Below are positions 10,937 to 25,400 of a stretch of 64,000 nt of DNA, piece by piece. Each line of letters opens with the position of its first letter. Position 1 is the first letter of the stretch. The notes beneath the pieces are model-generated. The model was not told where the DNA came from, did no database searches, and saw nothing but the letters and a program-made list of their open reading frames with translations. The position numbers were made by a program, and so were the translations under genes. Source of the DNA: Steromphala cineraria (taxonomy: Eukaryota > Mollusca > Gastropoda > Trochida > Trochidae); the NCBI GenBank assembly GCA_916613615.1, contig OU744725.1, positions 63,620,575 to 63,684,574 on the forward strand. Direction: 5' to 3'.

Positions 10937-12109
10937 TTTTTAGGGACAATTAAAATCTCAGAACAATAAATATAAGGCATTATTTTGACACATTTAATAG
11001 GAATACGACTATTGCAATGACTAGTACAGTATGCTTAATTTTAATAATATTGTCCCTCGAGTATTGCTCAATCACCTGAATAATTCAAGTCGACCATTTT
11101 TTTTACGGGCATTTGCAATACAATTTTGCTGCATGCAGTATGATTCCATGATTCAGCATTTTCATTCAACATTTTTGTTTGATTTTAGTCAGTTTCGAGC
11201 CTTTACCTGCACCACTCGTATCCACACTCATCCCTGAGTGCAAGAGGACTTCTTTTCTATGAATCACCAGCATGTGACGTCGTCCATGATGAAGATTCAG
11301 ATCATTTCCATATTGTTTCCACCCTGCAAACCTCGCCCGCCTCCATTTTGAAATTAAGCCTAATTTACCTCCACGAAAGGAGAGTTCGCCAAACTGCATG
11401 ATGGTTAATCTGAACTTATCATGTCCCTTATATAGTAGCATTTGCACTTCATAACGTACTTTCTGCATAGTAGTATATGCATTAAATAATGATGAGTATA
11501 CTTTGAAATTGAAGCACCTATTTTTTCGATAGCCGATATTGTTAGCTGCATATCGTTCTATTTTTAAACGCACAATGAAAACAACTTGAAATGCTTCGAT
11601 AACCAAGCTATATCTAAAATACGAATGCGTGATACGTTTTGACAGATTTTGTTTACGATATTTTATTCGATAAAAAAAACCACAACCTGAAAACTCCCGA
11701 CGACGTTATCAATGTTTAGAGACCGGTTTAGGACTCGCATGACATGCATGGAGTTTTGAGAAAATAGTTCGGATTTTGACCTCATTTGCATTGTTATCAG
11801 GGATCTGATATTACTGCCCATTATATGATAAAGCATTTTATGTTAATCACAAGAGACTTTTCATTGGATGTGTATTGACAACTTTGTTAAAAGCTAAATG
11901 ACTAAAATTTGAAATCAATAACACAATTTCATTGTTGTTGGACCCTAAAGAAATAAAATATTTACTTATCTATCTAGTCTTAAAATGGAATATTATAATG
12001 ATCTTTTAAATAGCATTTTATGAAATTGATTTATCTGCTGATATACATGTACCTTAAGTATATCTACCTTTATTATATACTCATGTAATCTTAGGATAGT
12101 AATACAAGG
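10937..12109. other. Spacer with one unrecognised 146-codon minus-strand frame
   Basis: No supportable gene. A minus-strand frame spans 11606-11166. I recognise no domain in it, its 5' half is AT-rich and compositionally ordinary, and no start context or promoter is evident. Near its 3' end the minus strand reads GTGCAGGTAAAG, a good splice-donor match, so a short first exon cannot be excluded, but nothing downstream confirms it. Confidence 0.35.
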
Positions 12110-12166
12110 GTGCAATACGGAATACGTCTTCAAATTCCGTATTGCACGGTAAATTCCGTATTGCAC
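12110..12166. repeat. 14-bp hairpin plus a direct third copy
   Basis: GTGCAATACGGAAT (12110-12123) and ATTCCGTATTGCAC (12134-12147) form a perfect 14-bp inverted repeat around a 10-nt spacer, and ATTCCGTATTGCAC occurs again at 12153-12166. The structure could be a cruciform-forming end of a small repeat. No gene adjoins it to suggest a terminator or operator. Confidence 0.7.
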
Positions 12167-12416
12167 GATTGCCGGTTCTACTTTTTTCAAGCTTCGGCAA
12201 TTCTCGCAACGTTCCGTACGTAACAATCATTTTCTTTATTAGAACATCGGATTTGACGTATCTCAATGCATTGGTAACAAACTTACTTTTTAATATGATA
12301 TTGAAGAATAATATAGTGAAAAACTAATGTTATCGTTAGTAAAGAAACTGCAAAACACTATAAAAAAGGAATCCTAAACAAAACTCCGAGAACATCGCCA
12401 GCGACACTTGGCCCTT

Positions 12417-12466
12417 ATGACGTCATAGCCTACAACGATTATGACGTCATTTCCATGGTGACGTCG
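12417..12466. promoter_or_regulatory. Cluster of CRE-like TGACGTCA motifs
   Basis: ATGACGTCAT occurs at 12417-12426 and again at 12441-12450, and TGACGTCG at 12459-12466. TGACGTCA is the consensus site for CREB/ATF-type bZIP factors in animals. Three matches in 50 bp is far above chance in this AT-rich sequence. No gene start is visible nearby, so these may belong to a dispersed repeat rather than a working promoter. Confidence 0.4.
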
Positions 12467-12765
12467 TTTGAAATGATCCCGTCGTTCGGAATCCTGAACT
12501 TACGTTTATCATATTCAGAACTTTATAAATAATTACTAAAGATAAACTTTTATCACTGTATTTAGTTTTCACACTTGAGAAAATCGCCTCTTACGTTTAA
12601 CTACGCAAAGTAATGAGAAAATAAACAAATAATTGAGGTATCAAATCATCAGTCGAGCGTGTCATAGGTAATCGCCTTCTTTGCATTGTGTATCAATGCG
12701 CAGTGCGACGTCTCGGATTATTTAAGCAATTCAAAATTACTTTTAAAAAGGTTAAAAAGAGAGTA

Positions 12766-12944
12766 TATAATAAATACAGAACGTCATACGTGTGCATTTG
12801 GGTCGTTAGTATTGAACTCGAATATGTCATGGACGCGGAGAAACAACTCGTTCTTCGAACTCGTTGTTCCTCCGCGTCCATGACATCTTCTCGTTCAATA
12901 CAAACGACCCAAATGCACACGTATGACGTTCTGTATATATATCT
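12766..12944. repeat. Imperfect foldback, ~85-bp arms, right arm cut by gap
   Basis: Pairing is centred on GTTC/GAAC at 12850-12853 and 12857-12860 with a TTC loop. The left arm (12770-12853) and right arm (12857-12940) match at about nine of ten positions, including the exact blocks CGCGTCCATGACAT, CGACCCAAATGCACACGTAT and GACGTTCTGTAT. Scattered mismatches show two old arms rather than a sequencing foldback artefact. The left flank GAGAGTATAT has a partial mirror in TATATATCT just before the N run, so the arm probably continues into the gap. Likely a MITE or foldback transposon. Confidence 0.75.
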
Positions 12945-13444
12945 NNNNNNNNNNNNNNNNNNNNNNNNNNNNNNNNNNNNNNNNNNNNNNNNNNNNNNNN
13001 NNNNNNNNNNNNNNNNNNNNNNNNNNNNNNNNNNNNNNNNNNNNNNNNNNNNNNNNNNNNNNNNNNNNNNNNNNNNNNNNNNNNNNNNNNNNNNNNNNNN
13101 NNNNNNNNNNNNNNNNNNNNNNNNNNNNNNNNNNNNNNNNNNNNNNNNNNNNNNNNNNNNNNNNNNNNNNNNNNNNNNNNNNNNNNNNNNNNNNNNNNNN
13201 NNNNNNNNNNNNNNNNNNNNNNNNNNNNNNNNNNNNNNNNNNNNNNNNNNNNNNNNNNNNNNNNNNNNNNNNNNNNNNNNNNNNNNNNNNNNNNNNNNNN
13301 NNNNNNNNNNNNNNNNNNNNNNNNNNNNNNNNNNNNNNNNNNNNNNNNNNNNNNNNNNNNNNNNNNNNNNNNNNNNNNNNNNNNNNNNNNNNNNNNNNNN
13401 NNNNNNNNNNNNNNNNNNNNNNNNNNNNNNNNNNNNNNNNNNNN
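12945..13444. other. Assembly gap, exactly 500 N
   Basis: A run of exactly 500 unknown bases between the foldback and the satellite. A round fixed length suggests a scaffolding placeholder rather than a measured distance. The adjacency of the left flank and the satellite is therefore not proven by sequence, and the left end of the array is unseen. Confidence 0.97.
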
Positions 13445-16400
13445 TTCTCATAGATTTTAAATTTTTGTATAATTGGCTTTAGATGCGAACTTTATTTAGA
13501 GTTGAGCAGGTATTGTCATTATTTTCCCTACGATGAAATTTTCTTAATATGGCTTGGATATGCACCAAAATGGGCTCAAATGTACACAAAAATCAATGCT
13601 ATCTGCTGGTGCCAACCAATCTTCTCACAGATTTTTAGTTTTTGTATAATTGGCTTTAGATGAGACCTTTATTTAGAGTTGAGCAGGTATTGTCATTATT
13701 TTCCCTACGATGAAATTTTCTTAATATGGCTTGGATATGCACCAAAATGGGCTCAAATGTACACAAAAATCAATGCTATCTGCTGGTGCCAACCAATCTT
13801 CTCACAGATTTTTAGTTTTTGTATAATTGGCTTTAGATGAGACCTTTATGTAGAGTAGAGCAGATATTGTCATTATTTTCCCTACGATGAAATTTTCTTA
13901 ATATGGCTTGGATATGCACCAAAATGGGCTCAAATGTACACAAAAATAAATGCTATCTGCTAGTGCCAACCAATCTACTCATAGATTTTTAGTTTTTGTA
14001 TAATTGGCTTTAGATGCGACCTTTATTTAGAGTTGAGCAGATATTGTCATTATTTTCTCTACGATGAAATTTTCTTAATATGGCTTGGATATGCACCAAA
14101 ATGGGCTCAAATGTACACAAAAATAAATGCTATCTGCTGGTGCCAACCAATCTTCTCACAGATTTTTAGTTTTTGTATAATTGGCTTTAGATGCGACCTT
14201 ATTGTACATTTGAGCAGATATTGTCATTATTTTCCCTACGATGAAATTTTTTTAATATGGCTTGGATATGCACCAACATGAGCAAAAATGTACACAAAAA
14301 TAAATGCTATCTGCTGGTGCCAACCAATCTTCTCACAGATTTTTAGTTTTTGTATAATTGGCTTTAGATGCGACCTTTATGTAGAGTTGAGCAGATATTG
14401 TCATTATTTTCCCTACGATGAAATTTTCTTAATATGGCTTGGATATGCACCAAAATGGGCTCAAATGTACACAAAAATAAATGCTATCTGCTGGTGCCAA
14501 CCAATCTTCTCATAGATTTTAAATTTTTGTATAATTGGCTTTAGATGCGAACTCTATTTAGAGTTGAGCAGGTATTGTCATTATTTTCCCTACGATGAAA
14601 TTTTCTTAATATGGCTTGGATATGCACCAAAATGGGCTCAAATGTACACAAAAATCAATGCTATCTGCTGGTGCCAACCAATCTTCTCACAGATTTTTAG
14701 TTTTTGTATAATTGGCTTTAGATGAGACCTTTATTTAGAGTTGAGCAGGTATTGTCATTATTTTCCCTACGATGAAATTTTCTTAATATGGCTTGGATAT
14801 GCACCAAAATGGGCTCAAATGTACACAAAAATCAATGCTATCTGCTGGTGCCAACCAATCTTCTCACAGATTTTTAGTTTTTGTATAATTGGCTTTAGAT
14901 GCGACCTTTATGTAGAGTTGAGCAGATATTGTCATCATTTTCCCTACGATGAAATTTTCTTAATATGGCTTGGATATGCACCAAAATGGGCTCAAATGTA
15001 CACAAAAGTAAATGCTATCTGCTGGTGCCAACCAATCTACTCATAGATTTTTAGTTTTTGTATAATTGGCTTTAGATGCGACCTTTATGTAGAGTTAAAC
15101 AGATATTGTCATTATTTTCCCTACGATGAAATTTTCTTAATATGGCTTGGATATGCACCAAAATGGGCTCAAATGTACACAAAAATAAATGCTATCTGCT
15201 GGTGCCAACCAATCTACTCATAGATTTTTAGTTTTTGTATAATTGGCTTTAGATGCGACCTTATGTAGAGTTGAGCAGATATTGTCATCATTTTCCCTAC
15301 GATGAAATTTTCTTAATATGGCTTGGATATGCACCAAAATGGGCTCAAATGTACACCAAAAATAAATGCTATCTGCTGGTGCCAACCAATCTACTCATAG
15401 ATTTTTAGTTTTTGTATAATTGGCTTTAGATGCGACCTTTATGTAGAGTTGAGCAGATAATGTCATTATTTTCCCTACGATGAAATTTTTTTAATATGGT
15501 TTTGATATGCACCAAAATGGGCTTAAATGTACACAAAAATCAATGCTATCTGCTTGTGCCAACCAATCTTCTCACAGATTTTTAGTTTTTGTATAATTGG
15601 CTTTAGATGCGACCTTATTGTACATTTGAGCAGATATTGTCATTATTGTCCCTACGACAAAATTTTCTTAATATGGCTTGGATATGCACCAAAATGGGCT
15701 CAAATGTACACAAAAATCAATGCTATCTGCTGGTGCCAACCAATCTTCTCACAGATTTTTAGTTTTTGTATAATCGGCTTTAGATGCGACCTTTATGTAG
15801 AGTTGAGCAGATATTGTCATTATTTTCCCTACGATGAAATTTTCTTAATATGGCTTGGATATGCACCAAAATGGGCTCACATGTACACAAAAATAAATGC
15901 TATCTGCTGGTGCCAACAAATCTTCTCACAGATTTTTTAGTTTTTGTATAATTGGCTTTAGATGCGACATTTATGTAGAGTTAATTAGATATTGTCATTA
16001 TTTTCCCTACGATGAAATTTTCTTAATATGGCTTGGATATGCACCAAAATGGGCTCACATGTACACAAAAATAAATGCTATCTGCTGGTGCCAACAAATC
16101 TTCTCACAGATTTTTAGTTTTTGTATAATTGGCTTTAGATGCGACATTTATGTAGAGTTAATTAGATATTGTCATTATTTTCCCTACGATGAAATTTTCT
16201 TAATATGGCTTGGATATGCACCAAAATGGGCTCAAATGTACACAAAAATCAATGCTATCTGCTGGTGCCAACCAATCTTCTCACAGATTTTTAGTTTTTG
16301 TATAATTGGCTTTAGATGAGACCTTTATTTAGAGTTGAGCAGGTATTGTCATTATTTTCCCTACGATGAAATTTTCTTAATATGGCTTGGATATGCACCA

Positions 16401-19400
16401 AAATGGGCTCAAATGTACACAAAAATCAATGCTATCTGCTGGTGCCAACCAATCTTCTCACAGATTTTTAGTTTTTGTATAATTGGCTTTAGATGAGACC
16501 TTTATGTAGAGTAGAGCAGATATTGTCATTATTTTCCCTACGATGAAATTTTCTTAATATGGCTTGGATATGCACCAAAATGGGCTCAAATGTACACAAA
16601 AATTAATGCTATCTGCTAGTGCCAACCAATCTACTCATAGATTTTTAGTTTTTGTATAATTGGCTTTAGATGCGACCTTTATTTAGAGTTGAGCAGATAT
16701 TGTCATTATTTTCCCTACGATGAAATTTTCTTAATATGGCTTGGATATGCACCAAAATGGGCTCAAATGTACACAAAAATAAATGCTATCTGCTGGTGCC
16801 AACCAATCTTCTCACAGATTTTTAGTTTTTGTATAATTGGCTTTAGATGCGACCTTATTGTACATTTGAGCAGATATTGTCATTATTTTCCCTACGATGA
16901 AATTTTCTTAATATGGCTTGAATATGCACCAACATGAGCACAAATGTACACAAAAATAAATGCTATCTGCTGGTGCCAACCAATCTACTCATAGATTTTT
17001 AGTTTTTGTATAATTGGCTTTAGATGCGACCTTTATGTAGAGTTGAGCAGATAATGTCATTATTTTCCCTACGATGAAATTTTTTTAATATGGTTTTGAT
17101 ATGCACCAAAATGGGCTTAAATGTACACAAAAATCAGTGCTATCTGCTTGTGCCAACCAATCTTCTCACATATTTTTAGTTTTTGTATAATTGTCTTTAG
17201 ATGCGACCTTATTGTACATTTGAGCAGATATTGTCATTATTGTCCCTACGACAAAATTTTCTTAATATGGCTTGGATATGCACCAAAATGGGCTCAAATG
17301 TACACAAAAAATCAATGCTATCTGCTGGTGCCAACCAATCTTCTCACAGATTTTTAGTTTTTGTATAATCGGCTTTAGATGCGACCTTTATGTAGAGTTG
17401 AGCAGATATTGTCATTATTTTCCCTACGATAAAATTTTCTTAATATGGCTTGGATATGCACCAAAATGGGCTCACATGTACACAAAAATAAATGCTATCT
17501 GCTGGTGCCAACCAATCTTCTCACAGATTTTGAGTTTTTGTATAATTGGCTTTAGATGCGACCTTTATGTAGAGTTAAACAGATATTGTCATTATTTTCC
17601 CTACGATGAAATTTTCTTAATATGGCTTGGATATGCACCAAAATGGGCTCAAATGTACACAAAAATCAATGCTATCTGCTGGTGCCAACCAATCTTCTCA
17701 CAGATTTTTAGTTTTTGTATAATTGGCTTTAGATGAGACCTTTATTTAGAGTTGAGCAGGTATTGTCATTATTTTCCCTACGATGAAATTTTCTTAATAT
17801 GGCTTGGATATGCACCAAAATGGGCTCAAATGTACACAAAAATAAATGCTATCTGCTAGTGCCAACCAATCTACTCATAGATTTTTAGTTTTTGTATAAT
17901 TGGCTTTAGATGCGACCTTTATTTAGAGTTGAGCAGATATTGTCATTATTTTCTCTACGATGAAATTTTCTTAATATGGCTTGGATATGCACCAAAATGG
18001 GCTCAAATGTACACAAAAATCAATGCTATCTGCTGGTGCCAACCAATCTTCTCACAGATTTTTAGTTTTTGTATAATTGGCTTTAGATGAGACCTTTATG
18101 TAGAGTATAGCAGATATTGTCATTATTTTCCCTACGATGAAATTTTCTTAATATGGCTTGGATATGCACCAAAATGGGCTCAAATGTACAAAAAAATAAA
18201 TGCTATCTGCTAGTGCCAACCAATCTACTCATAGATTTTTAGTTTTTGTATAATTGGCTTTAGATGCGACCTTTATTTAGAGTTGAGCTGATATTGTCAT
18301 TATTTTCCCTACGATGAAATTTTCTTAATATGGCTTGGATATGCACCAAAATGGGCTCAAATGTACACAAAAATAAATGCTATCTGCTGGTGCCAACAAT
18401 CTTCTCACAGATTTTTAGTTTTTGTATAATTGGCTTTAGATGCGACCTTATTGTACATTTGAGCAGATATTGTCATTATTTTCCCTACGATGAAATTTTC
18501 TTAATATGGCTTGGATATGCACCAACATGAGCACAAATGTACACAAACATAAATGCTATCTGCTGGTGCCAACCAATCTTCTCACAGATTTTTAGTTTTT
18601 GTATAATTGGCTTTAGATGCGACCTTTATGTAGAGTTGAGCAGATATTGTCATTATTTTCCCTACGATGAAATTTTCTTAATATGGCTTGGATATGCACC
18701 AAAATGGGCTCAAATGTACACAAAAATAAATGCTATCTGCTGGTGCCAATCAATCTTCTCATAGATTTTAAATTTTTGTATAATTGGCTTTAGATGCGAC
18801 CTTTATTTAGAGTTGAGCAGGTATTGTCATTATTTTCCCTACAATGAAATTTTCTTAATATGGCTTGGATATGCACCAAAATGGGCTCAAATGTACACAA
18901 AAATCAATGCTATCTGCTGGTGCCAACCAATCTTCTCACAGATTTTTAGTTTTTGTATAATTGGCTTTAGATGCGACCTTTTTGTAGAGTTGAGCAGATA
19001 TTGTCATTATTTTCCCTACGATGAAATTTTCTTAATATGGCTTGGATATGCACCAAAATGGGCTCAAATGTACACAAAAATAAATGCTATCTGCTGGTGC
19101 CAACCAATCTTCTCACAGATTTTTAGTTTTTTGTATAATTGGCTTTAGATGAGACCTTTATGTAGAGTTGAGCAGATATTGTCATTATTTTCCCTACGAT
19201 GAAATTTTCTTAATATGGCTTGGATATGCACCAAAATGGGCTCAAATGTACAAAAAAATAAATGCTATCTGCTGGTGCCAACCAATCTACTCATAGATTT
19301 TTAGTTTTTGTATAATTGGCTTTAGATGCGACCTTTATGTAGAGTTGAGCAGATATTGTCATCATTTTTCCTACGATGAAATTTTCTTAATATGGCTTGG

Positions 19401-22400
19401 ATATGCACCAAAATGGGCTCAAATGTACACAAAAATAAATGCTATCTGCTGGTACCAACCAATCTACTCATAGATTTTTAGTTTTTGTATAATTGGCTTT
19501 AGATGCGACCTTTATTTAGAGTTGAGCAGATATTGTCATTATTTTCCCTACGATGAAATTTTCTTAATATGGCTTGGATATGCACCAAAATGGGCTCAAA
19601 TCTACACAAAAATAAATGCTATCTGCTGGTGCCAACCAATCTACTCATAGATTTTTAGTTTTTGTATAATTGGCTTTAGATGCGACCTTTATGTAGAGTT
19701 GAGCAGATATTGTCATCATTTTCCCTACGATGAAATTTTCTTAATATGGCTTGGATATGCACCAAAATGGGCTTAAATGTACACAAAAATAAATGCTATC
19801 TGCTGGTGCCAACCAATCTACTCATAGATTTTTAGTTTTTGTATAATTGGCTTTAGATGCGACCTTTATGTAGAGTTGAGCAGATAATGTCATTATTTTC
19901 CCTACGATGAAATTTTTTTAATATGGTTTGGATATGCACCAAAATGGGCTTAAATGTACACAAAAATCAATGCTATCTGCTTGTGCCAACCAATCTTCTC
20001 ACAGATTTTTAGTTTTTGTATAATTGGCTTTAGATGCGACCTTATTGTACATTTGAGCAGATATTGTCATTATTGTCCCTACGACAAAATTTTCTTAATA
20101 TGGCTTGGATATGCACCAAAATGGGCTCAAATGTACACAAAAATCAATGCTATCTGCTGGTGCCAACCAATCTTCTCACAGATTTTTAGTTTTTGTATAA
20201 TCGGCTTTAGATGCGACCTTTATGTAGAGTTGAGCAGATATTGTCATTATTTTCCCTACGATGAAATTTTCTTAATATGGCTTGGATATGCACCAAAATG
20301 GGCTCACATGTACACAAAAATAAATGCTATCTGCTGGTGCCAACCAATCTTCTCACAGATTTTTAGTTTTTGTATAATTGGCTTTAGATGCGACCTTTAT
20401 GTAGAGTTAAACAGATATTGTCATTATTTTCCCTACGATGAAATTTTCTTAATATGGCTTGGATATGCACCAAAATGGGCTCAAATGTACACAAAAATAA
20501 ATGCTATCTGCTGGTGCCAACCAATCTACTCATAGATTTTTAGTTTTTGTATAATTGGCTTTAGATGCGACCTTTATGTAGAGTTGAGCAGATATTGTCA
20601 TCATTTTCCCTACGATGAAATTTTCTTAATATGGCTTGGATATGCACCAAAATGGGCTCAAATGTACACAAAAATAAATGCTATATGCTGGTGCCAACCA
20701 ATCTACTCATAGATTTTTAGTTTTTGTATAATTGGCTTTAGATGCGACCTTTATGTAGAGTTGAGCAGATAATGTCATTATTTTCCCTACGATGAAATTT
20801 TCTTAATATGGTTTTGATATGCACCGAAATGGGCTCAAATGTACACAAAAATCAATGCTATCTGCTTGTGCCAAACAATCTTCTCACAGATTTTTAGTTT
20901 TTGTATAATTGGCTTTAGATGCGACCTTATTGTACATTTGAGCAGATATTGTCATTATTTTCCCTACGATGAAATTTTCTTAATATGGCTTGGATATGCA
21001 CCAACATGAGCAAAAATGTACACAAAAATAAATGCTATATGCTGGTGCCAACCAATCTTCTCACAGATTTTTAGTTTTTGTATAATTGGCTTTAGATGCG
21101 AACTTTATTTAGAGTTGAGCAGATATTGTCATTATTTTCCCTACGATGAAATTTTCTTAATATGGCTTGGATATGCACCAAAATGGGCTCAAATGTACAC
21201 AAAAATAAATGCTATATGCTGGTGCCAACCAATCTACTCATAGATTTTTAGTTTTTGTATAATTGGCTTTAGATGCGACCTTTATGTAGAGTTGAGCAGA
21301 TAATGTCATTATTTTCCCTACGATGAAATTTTCTTAATATGGTTTTGATATGCACCGAAATGGGCTCAAATGTACACAAAAATCAATGCTATCTGCTTGT
21401 GCCAAACAATCTTCTCACAGATTTTTAGTTTTTGTATAATTGGCTTTAGATGCGACCTTATTGTACATTTGAGCAGATATTGTCATTATTGTCCCTACGA
21501 TAACATTTTCTTAATATGGCTTGGATATGCACCAAAATGGGCTCAAATGTACACAAAAATCAATGCTATCTGCTGGTGCCAACCAATCTTCTCACAGATT
21601 TTTAGTTTTTGTATAATCGGCTTTAGATGCGACCTTTATGTAGAGTTGAGCAGATATTGTCATTATTTTCCCTACGATGAAATTTTCTTAATATGGCTTG
21701 GATATGCACCAAAATGGGCTCACATGTACACAAAAATAAATGCTATCTGCTGGTGCCAACCAATCTTCTCACAGATTTTTAGTTTTTGTATAATTGGCTT
21801 TAGATGCGACCTTATTGTACATTTGAGCAGATATTGTCATTATTTTCCCTACGATGAAATTTTCTTAATATGGCTTGGATATGCACCAACATGAGCAAAA
21901 ATGTACACAAAAATAAATGCTATCTGCTGGTGCCAACCAATCTTCTCACAGATTTTTAGTTTTTGTATAATTGGCTTTAGATGCGAACTTTATTTAGAGT
22001 TGAGCAGATATTGTCATTATTTTCCCTACGATGAAATTTTCTTAATATGGCTTGGATATGCACCAAAATGGGCTCAAATGTACACAAAAATAAATGCTAT
22101 CTGCTGGTGCCAACCAATCTTCTCACAGATTTTTAGTTTTTGTATAATTGGCTTTAGATGCGACCTTTATTTAGAGTTGAGCAGATATTGTCATTATTTT
22201 CCCTACGATGAAATTTTCTTAATATGGCTTGGATATGCACCAAAATGGGCTCAAATCTACACAAAAATAAATGCTATCTGCTGGTGCCAACCAATCTTCT
22301 CACAGATTTTTAGTTTTTGTATAATTGGCTTTAGATGCGACCTTATTGTACATTTGAGCAGATATTGTCATTATTTTCCCTACGATGAAATTTTCTTAAT

Positions 22401-25400
22401 ATGGCTTGGATATGCACCAACATGAGCACAAATGTACACAAAAATAAATGCTATCTGCTGGTGCCAACCAATCTTCTCACAGATTTTTAGTTTTTGTATA
22501 ATTGGCTTTAGATGCGACCTTTATTTAGAGTTGAGCAGATATTGTCATTATTTTCCCTACGATGAAATTTTCTTAATATGGCTTGGATATGCACCAAAAT
22601 GGGCTCAAATCTAGACAAAAATAAATGCTATCTGCTGGTGCCAACCAATCTTCTCACAGATTTTTAGTTTTTGTATAATTGGCTTTAGATGCGACCTTAT
22701 TGTACATTTGAGCAGATATTGTCATTATTTTCCCTACGATGAAATTTTCTTAATATGGCTTGGATATGCACCAACATGAGCACAAATGTACACAAAAATA
22801 AATGCTATCTGCTGGTGCCAACCAATCTTCTCACAGATTTTTAGTTTTTGTATAATTGGCTTTAGATGCGACCTTTATGTAGAGTTGAGCAGATATTGTC
22901 ATTATTTTCCCTACGATGAAATTTTCTTAATATGGCTTGGATATGCACCAAAATGGGCTCAAATGTACACAAAAATAAATGCTATCTGCTGGTGCCAACC
23001 AACCTGCTCATAGATTTTAAATTTTTGTATAATTGGCTTTAGATGCGACCTTTATTTAGAGTTGAGCAGGTATTGTCATTATTTTCCCTACGATGAAATT
23101 TTCTTAATATGGCTTGGATATGCACCAAAATGGGCTCAAATGTACACAAAAATCAATGCTATCTGCTGGTGCCAACCAATCTTCTCACAGATTTTTAGTT
23201 TTTGTATAATTGGCTTTAGATGAGACCTTTATTTAGAGTTGAGCAGGTATTGTCATTATTTTCCCTACGATGAAATTTTCTTAATATGGCTTGGATATGC
23301 ACAAAAATGGGCTCAAATGTACAAAAAAATCAATGCTATCTGCTGGTGCCAACCAATCTTCTCACAGATTTTTAGTTTTTGTATGATGGGCTTTAGATGA
23401 GACCTTTATGTAGAGTTGAGCAGATATTGTCATTATTTTCCCTACGATGAAATTTTCTTAATATGGCTTGGATATGCACCAAAATGGGCTCAAATGTACA
23501 CAAAAATAAATGCTATCTGCTAGTGCCAACCAATCTACTCATAGATTTTTAGTTTTTGTATAATTGGCTTTAGATGCGACCTTTATGTAGAGTTGAGCAG
23601 ATATTGTCATCATTTTCCCTACGATGAAATTTTCTTAATATGGCTTGGATATGCACCAAAATGGGCTCAAATGTACACAAAAATAAATGCTATCTGATGG
23701 TGCCAACCAATCTTCTCACAGATTTTTAGTTTTTGTATAATTGGCTTTAGATGAGACCTTTATTTAGAGTTGAGCAGGTATTGTCATTATTTTCCCTACG
23801 ATGAAATTTTCTTAATATGGCTTGGATATGCACCAAAATGGGCTCAAATGTACACAAAAATAAATGCTATCTGCTAGTGCCAACCAATCTACTCATAGAT
23901 TTTTAGTTTTTGTATAATTGGCTTTATATGCGACCTTTATGTAGAGTTGAGCAGATATTGTCATCATTTTCCCTACGATGAAATTTTCTTAATATGGCTT
24001 GGATATGCACCAAAATGGGCTCAAATGTACACAAAAATAAATGCTATCTGCTGGTGCCAACCAATTTACTCATAGATTTTTAGTTTTTGTATAATTGGCT
24101 TTAGATGCGACCTTTATGTAGAGTTGAGCAGATATTGTCATTATTTTCCCTACGATGAAATTTTCTTAATATGGCTTGGATATGCACCAAAATGGGCTCA
24201 AATGTACACAAAAATAAATGCCATCTGCTGGTGCCAACCAATCTACTCATAGATTTTTAGTTTTTGTATAATTGGCTTTAGATGCGACCTTTATGTAGAG
24301 TTGAGCAGATATTGTCATCATTTTCCCTACGATGAAATTTTCTTAATATGGCTTGGATATGCACCAAAATGGGCTCAAATGTACACAAAAATCAATGCTA
24401 TCTGCTGGTGCCAACCAATCTTCTCACAGATTTTTAGTTTTTGTATAATTGGCTTTAGATGAGACCTTTATTTAGAGTTGAGCAGGTATTGTCATTATTT
24501 TCCCTACGATGAAATTTTCTTAATATGGCTTGGATATGCACAAAAATGGGCTCAAATGTACAAAAAAATCAATGCTATCTGCTGGTGCCAACCAATCTTC
24601 TCACAGATTTTTAGTTTTTGTATGATGGGCTTTAGATGAGACCTTTATGTAGAGTTGAGCAGATATTGTCATTATTTTCCCTACGATGAAATTTTCTTAA
24701 TATGGCTTGGATATGCACCAAAATGGGCTCAAATGTACACAAAAATCAATGCTATCTGCTGGTGCCAACCAATCTTATCACAGATTTTTAGTTTTTGTAT
24801 AATCGGCTTTAGATGCGACCTTTATGTAGAGTTGAGCAGATATTGTCATTATTTTCCCTACGATGAAATTTTCTTAATATGGCTTGGATATGCACCAAAA
24901 TGGGCTCAAATGTACACAAAAATAAATGCTATCTGCTGGTGCCAACCAATCTTCTCACAGATTTTTAGTTTTTGTATAATTGGCTTTAGATGCGACCTTA
25001 TTGTACATTTGAGCAGATATTGTCATTATTTTCCCTACGATGAAATTTTCTTAATATGGCTTGGATATGCACCAACATGAGCACAAATGTACACAAAAAT
25101 AAATGCTATCTGCTGGTGCCAACCAATCTTCTCACAGATTTTTAGTTTTTGTATAATTGGCTTTAGATGCGAACTTTATGTAGAGTTTAGCAGATATTGT
25201 CATTATTTTCCCTACGATGAAATTTTCTTAATATGGCTTGGATATGCACCAAAATGGGCTTAAATGTACACAAAAATCAATGCTATCTGCTGGTGCCAAC
25301 CAATCTTCTTATAGATTTTAAATTTTTGTATAATTGGCTTTAGATGCGACCTTTATTTAGAGTTGAGCAGGTATTGTCATTATTTTCCCTACGATGAAAT

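Noticed and set aside
11166..11606. 146-codon minus-strand frame as a gene
   Set aside because: No recognisable domain, ordinary composition and no confirming exon. Only a possible splice donor near its end was seen, which is too weak for a gene call.
12688..13482. Long frames on both strands crossing the gap
   Set aside because: Most of each frame is N; the readable parts are the foldback arms and the satellite start.
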